Below are positions 6,871-9,224 of a stretch of 9,224 nucleotides of DNA, piece after piece. The DNA is from an uncultured Clostridia bacterium. Lineage in GTDB: Bacteria; Bacillota; Clostridia; Oscillospirales; Acutalibacteraceae. The notes under the pieces are model-generated. The model saw only the letters and a list, made by a program, of their open reading frames with translations, had not been told where the DNA came from and did not search any database. Positions within the stretch are counted from its first letter, which is position 1. Each line of letters opens with the position of its first letter. The stretch lies in the NCBI GenBank assembly GCA_947623765.1, contig CANQIG010000063.1, forward strand, positions 1-9,224, read 5' to 3'. The translations under genes and the position numbers were made by a program.

Positions 6871-7509
6871 TCAAACCCCTTTCAAGTCCGGGAACAGCGC
6901 CCGGTGATTCATTTTCAGCATTTCCGCCGTCTCCCGCAGCGACACGCTGTGCGCCGTGCGGATCGTGCGGTCGAACGTCAGCGGCGCGTTCGCGCCGTGG
7001 AGCAGCGCGTGGACCTCCGCGCCGACGAAAAAGACGGTCAGCACCGCGTCGAGGCCGCCGTCCCCGGCTGTCGAGAGCGAGAGCTCCGTCAGCTCGGGGA
7101 GGGCCTGCGGCGCGATGCAGAGCCGCGCGCCGGCCTCCGTCACCGCCGCGAGCAAGGAGAGCTCAAACAGCGACCAGTCCTCCCCGGACTTCTCCTGCCG
7201 CGCGCGCTCCATGACCTCCGGCGCGATCTCCTCCACGCTCCCGAGCGCCGTCTCCCCGACGACCCCCGGCGCGATGTCCGCCGAGAGCATTCGCGAGAGC
7301 TCGGAGAGCGAGTAGCGGTCCTTGTTCGCGAGGATCGATTCGACGCGCGGAAGGATCTGCTCCTCCCGGAAAAACGTCTCCTGCCCCGTATACGACGACC
7401 GCTTGATGAACCACTCCTCCGGGATCAGCCGCTCGCGCTTCCAGCGGTAGAGCTGCCCGTAGGAGATGCCGGTCCGCTCCAAAAGTTCCTTTTTGGAAAT
7501 CAGTCCCAT
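6871..7509 (-). CDS. YhbD-family (DUF4004) MerR-like DNA-binding protein
   Basis: This 212-residue protein has a MerR-like winged-helix N-terminus: ISKKELLERTGISYGQLYRW at 4-23, then LIPEEWFIKRSSYTGQETFF at 28-47. The start strongly resembles Bacillus subtilis YhbD, whose gene precedes the bactofilin genes yhbE and yhbF. The middle (about 50-120) is a helical segment with RYSLSELSRML. The C-terminal part is less conserved and has no membrane segment. The probable role is a transcription regulator of its own operon, from the gene pairing and an inverted repeat at its promoter; this is inference. The ATG at 7509 has GGGGG 5 bases upstream, a somewhat close spacing. Confidence 0.85.
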   Translation of the reverse strand: MGLISKKELLERTGISYGQLYRWKRERLIPEEWFIKRSSYTGQETFFREEQILPRVESILANKDRYSLSELSRMLSADIAPGVVGETALGSVEEIAPEVMERARQEKSGEDWSLFELSLLAAVTEAGARLCIAPQALPELTELSLSTAGDGGLDAVLTVFFVGAEVHALLHGANAPLTFDRTIRTAHSVSLRETAEMLKMNHRALFPDLKGV

Positions 7510-7562
7510 GAAATCCCCCGTTTCCCGTTACGCCCACAAGAGGTACGAACCAGTCCTTATGC

Positions 7563-7586
7563 AGCGTAACAATGTTTTGTTACGCT
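7563..7586. promoter_or_regulatory. operator-like inverted repeat at the YhbD-like promoter
   Basis: Perfect 9-bp arms AGCGTAACA and TGTTACGCT are separated by 6 bp, starting 3 bp after the -10 and covering the expected transcription start. A further half-site, GCGTAAC on the minus strand, lies at 7533-7527 near the ribosome binding site. This position suits a repressor. The obvious candidate is the YhbD-like protein itself. As RNA the same sequence could form a hairpin at the 5' end. Confidence 0.75.
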
Positions 7587-7589
7587 CAC

Positions 7590-7618
7590 AGTATACACCG
7601 GAAGCGTGCGGTTGTCAA
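7590..7618 (-). promoter_or_regulatory. promoter of the YhbD-like/bactofilin operon
   Basis: The minus strand has TTGACA (7618-7613), a 17-base spacer and TATACT (7595-7590). The spacer is normal, unlike the 19-20 bp of classic MerR-activated promoters. Control is therefore more likely by repression through the adjacent palindrome. Confidence 0.88.
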
Positions 7619-7640
7619 TAGGCTTTTTGAAAAAAGCGCG

Positions 7641-7664
7641 AAAAAAAAGACGGCGGGAACCGTC
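7641..7664 (-). terminator. intrinsic terminator of the TetR/membrane-protein operon
   Basis: GACGG and CCGTC arms around a 6-base loop are followed on the minus strand by eight T. The stem begins at the first base after the stop codon of the six-helix membrane protein gene. Confidence 0.88.
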
Positions 7665-8297
7665 TCATTTTTTCCGGAGCTGTTTTGTGCTTTTCACGAG
7701 CATGGCCACGGAGAGCGCGAGGAGGACAAAAAACGCCGCGCCGCCGACACACTTCCCCATGGTCTCCCGAAACGGCCCGCCGTCTCCGAATTCCGAGATC
7801 ATCGCGGACTGGAGCGAATAGACCGAAATGACCGCCGCCGCGAGGTTCAGCGCTTTGTGCGCGGCGAGGATCGGTTCGTCGTACCGACGCGCGGCCGCGA
7901 GATCGCGGATCGACCGGATGACCGCGTAAAACGTGTAGAGCGCCACGGCGTAGATGATGTACTGCGGGTACGCGATGACGTGGCCGCTGTACACTGTGAG
8001 GCAGAAGATGCCGAAGAGCGCGAGCGTCAGGGCGAGCATCAGGGCGGCGCAGCGGCGGTACGTTTTCCAGCGCGCGCGGCCACTTTCCGCCCGGCCGCCG
8101 CGCAGCAGAAGGACGCGCAGCCCAGTGAGCAGGAGATAGTAAAACGCCAGCGTCCCGAGCCAAAGGGACCGCCCCGCGATCCCGCCGACGAGGTTGACCG
8201 CCGCATACCCGCCGCCGACGGCGAGTGAGATGCACAGCGCGCGCCGTTCTTTCCGCCGCCGTTCCTCGGGGAGGGCGGCGCGTTCCCGGCGCTTCAC
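7665..8297 (-). CDS. six-helix membrane protein of unknown function
   Basis: This 210-residue protein has a basic N-terminus (KRRERAALPEERRRKERR) and about six hydrophobic segments near residues 20-42, 45-66, 84-105, 113-130, 148-168 and 185-203. It ends in a basic KSTKQLRKK tail, as expected for an inner-membrane protein with cytoplasmic termini. I know of similar uncharacterised proteins in Clostridia but cannot name a function or see catalytic motifs. I chose the GTG at 8297 because it overlaps the TetR stop as GTGA, a usual sign of translational coupling. An ATG at 8378 in the same frame only adds residues that are the TetR gene read out of frame. Being coupled to the regulator, it may be its target, possibly in transport or envelope function; that is a guess. 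Confidence 0.78.
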   Translation of the reverse strand: MKRRERAALPEERRRKERRALCISLAVGGGYAAVNLVGGIAGRSLWLGTLAFYYLLLTGLRVLLLRGGRAESGRARWKTYRRCAALMLALTLALFGIFCLTVYSGHVIAYPQYIIYAVALYTFYAVIRSIRDLAAARRYDEPILAAHKALNLAAAVISVYSLQSAMISEFGDGGPFRETMGKCVGGAAFFVLLALSVAMLVKSTKQLRKK

Positions 8298-8884
8298 GGC
8301 GCGCCGTCCGGGAGGATGCACCGCATACAGACCGCGATGACCTCCTCTGCCGGCATTTCGCAGTTCCCCTCGATCCACGCTTCGACGATGCCCATCAGCC
8401 CGGAGAGATAAAACCGCATCGTGAGCTGCTTTTCCGCGCCGGGAATGTGGAAGCGGTCCAGCACGGGAGAGAACACTGTTTGGAAGAGTCCTTCAAAGGT
8501 GCGCTCCATGGAGAGCGCTTTCGGCTGGGAGAACGCCACGCGGAACAGGACGCGGTTCTCCCGGACGAACTCAAAATAGGGCCGCATATACTCCGGCGAG
8601 ATGAAGACGAGGTCGCGGACGTCCGCCGAACGAAGCTTTTCGGCGAACGCCGCGCGGTCGACGTTGTAGCGCTCGAAGCAGACGCGGCACATATACGCCT
8701 CGCACTCCTCGAGCAGGTCGGCGACCGTCTCGTAGTGGAGATAAAAGGTGGAGCGGTGGACGCCGGCGGCCTCGCAGATCTCCTTCACGGTGATGTACGC
8801 GAAGTCCTTCTTCTCGAGCAGGGCGAGCAGCGCCCTGTCCATCCGCACGGCGGTGTTGAAGTATTTGCTCTCCGAGCGGTTCAT
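8294..8884 (-). CDS. TetR/AcrR-family transcriptional regulator
   Basis: This 196-residue regulator has an N-terminal TetR DNA-binding domain. Helices 2-3 form the helix-turn-helix ITVKEICEAAGVHRSTFYLH at 31-50, followed by YETVADLLEECE. The all-helical C-terminal ligand/dimer domain contains FVRENRVLFRVAF and MRFYLSGLMGIVEAWIEGNC. This is the style of the TetR subgroup with DhaS-like C-terminal domains common in Firmicutes, whose ligands are mostly unknown. The ATG at 8884 has AAGGGAGG 8 bases upstream. It lies 35 bp after a membrane protein gene and overlaps another by 4 bases, so it probably regulates this membrane-protein operon. The operon promoter lies outside the window. Confidence 0.93.
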   Translation of the reverse strand: MNRSESKYFNTAVRMDRALLALLEKKDFAYITVKEICEAAGVHRSTFYLHYETVADLLEECEAYMCRVCFERYNVDRAAFAEKLRSADVRDLVFISPEYMRPYFEFVRENRVLFRVAFSQPKALSMERTFEGLFQTVFSPVLDRFHIPGAEKQLTMRFYLSGLMGIVEAWIEGNCEMPAEEVIAVCMRCILPDGAP

Positions 8885-8919
8885 CCGTTCCGCCTCCCTT
8901 CCCGTAAGCCCGTGCGAAC

Positions 8920-9224
8920 TCAGCCCTCTTCCGCGATCTCCGACGCGAGCCGGAGGATGTCCCCGGCGTATTTCTCCTTGCTCCTTTGCAGCAGGCGCTT
9001 GTAAATGGGGTAATTCACCGCCGCGCCGACGAACCCCAGCACCCCGCACGCGACGCCGAGCGTCATCGCCGCCGCGCCGCCGTCCCCCAGCGCGCCGAGG
9101 CAGATGCACATCCCAAAGCCAGCGATCAGCGTGCAGAGGATCCCGAAGGTGTACGCAAAGATCAGCGACGGCAGCTTCGCCCGCCGGTCCAGCTTTTTCA
9201 GCGCGACGACCTTCGACGCACTCT
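8920..9224 (-). CDS. small membrane protein, C-terminal part (5' end outside the window)
   Basis: The minus-strand frame is open from the window edge to TGA at 8920, giving 100 complete codons. It begins with a basic stretch (SKVVALKKLDRRAKLPS) and has two hydrophobic segments, LIFAYTFGILCTLIAGFGMC and MTLGVACGVLGFVGAAV. It then shows NYPIYKRLLQRSKEKYAGDI and an acidic end, EIAEEG. The NYPIYK signature after two helices is a pattern I associate with small uncharacterised membrane proteins in Firmicutes; no biochemical role can be deduced. An internal ATG at 9111 would cut the first helix, so it is not the true start. Confidence 0.8.
   Translation of the reverse strand, partial: SASKVVALKKLDRRAKLPSLIFAYTFGILCTLIAGFGMCICLGALGDGGAAAMTLGVACGVLGFVGAAVNYPIYKRLLQRSKEKYAGDILRLASEIAEEG

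Noticed and set aside
5458..7569. A 703-codon open frame on the plus strand
   Set aside because: It lies antisense to the YhbD-like and bactofilin-like genes, which have clear family features, ribosome binding sites and a promoter. Long antisense frames are common in GC-rich DNA, and its product is Arg/Val/Asp/His-rich with no recognisable domain.
8298..8378. ATG start at 8378 for the six-helix membrane protein
   Set aside because: It would overlap the TetR gene by 85 bases and add only an out-of-frame reading of it. The GTG overlapping the TetR stop is the better start.

Overview
The window is a GC-rich stretch of a bacterial chromosome in which every gene I can support lies on the minus strand. 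AAGGAGG-type ribosome binding sites, lipobox lipoproteins, near-consensus sigma-A promoters with 17-bp spacers, and a gene pair resembling Bacillus yhbD plus a bactofilin all point to a Firmicute. A GC-rich gut-type Clostridium relative is my best guess. That assignment is inference, since there is no rRNA or other taxonomic marker here.

Read in the direction of transcription, from high to low coordinates, the layout is as follows. (1) 9224-7641: an apparent operon of a truncated small membrane protein, a TetR-family regulator and a six-helix membrane protein. The last two are coupled by a GTGA overlap, and the unit ends in a clear intrinsic terminator. (2) 7618-5572: a perfectly spaced promoter carrying a 9+6+9 bp inverted repeat at its start site, then a YhbD-like DNA-binding protein and a long bactofilin-like beta-helix protein with recently duplicated 99-bp units. 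(3) 5464-3638: a perfect TTGACA-17-TATAAT promoter, a 5'-end hairpin, a sugar-type ABC substrate-binding lipoprotein broken by a frameshift, and a small lipoprotein with a repeated His/Cys motif. (4) 3590-2931: a nitroreductase with its own promoter and terminator. (5) 2875-1020: the rpsB-tsf translation operon. (6) 955-1: a GyrI-like domain protein whose 3' end is followed by two degenerate copies of its own last codons, arranged as a 170-bp tandem repeat running off the window edge.

The core of the window (rpsB-tsf, nitroreductase) is conventional housekeeping. The points most worth a second look are the His/Cys-repeat lipoprotein paired with an orphan, frameshifted binding protein; the nearly identical promoter-leader block in front of both rpsB and the nitroreductase; the operator-like palindrome controlling the YhbD/bactofilin pair; the expanding repeats in the bactofilin; and the tandem 3'-end fragments of the GyrI-like gene. 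I did not find a CRISPR array, transposase, tRNA, rRNA or recognisable defence system.
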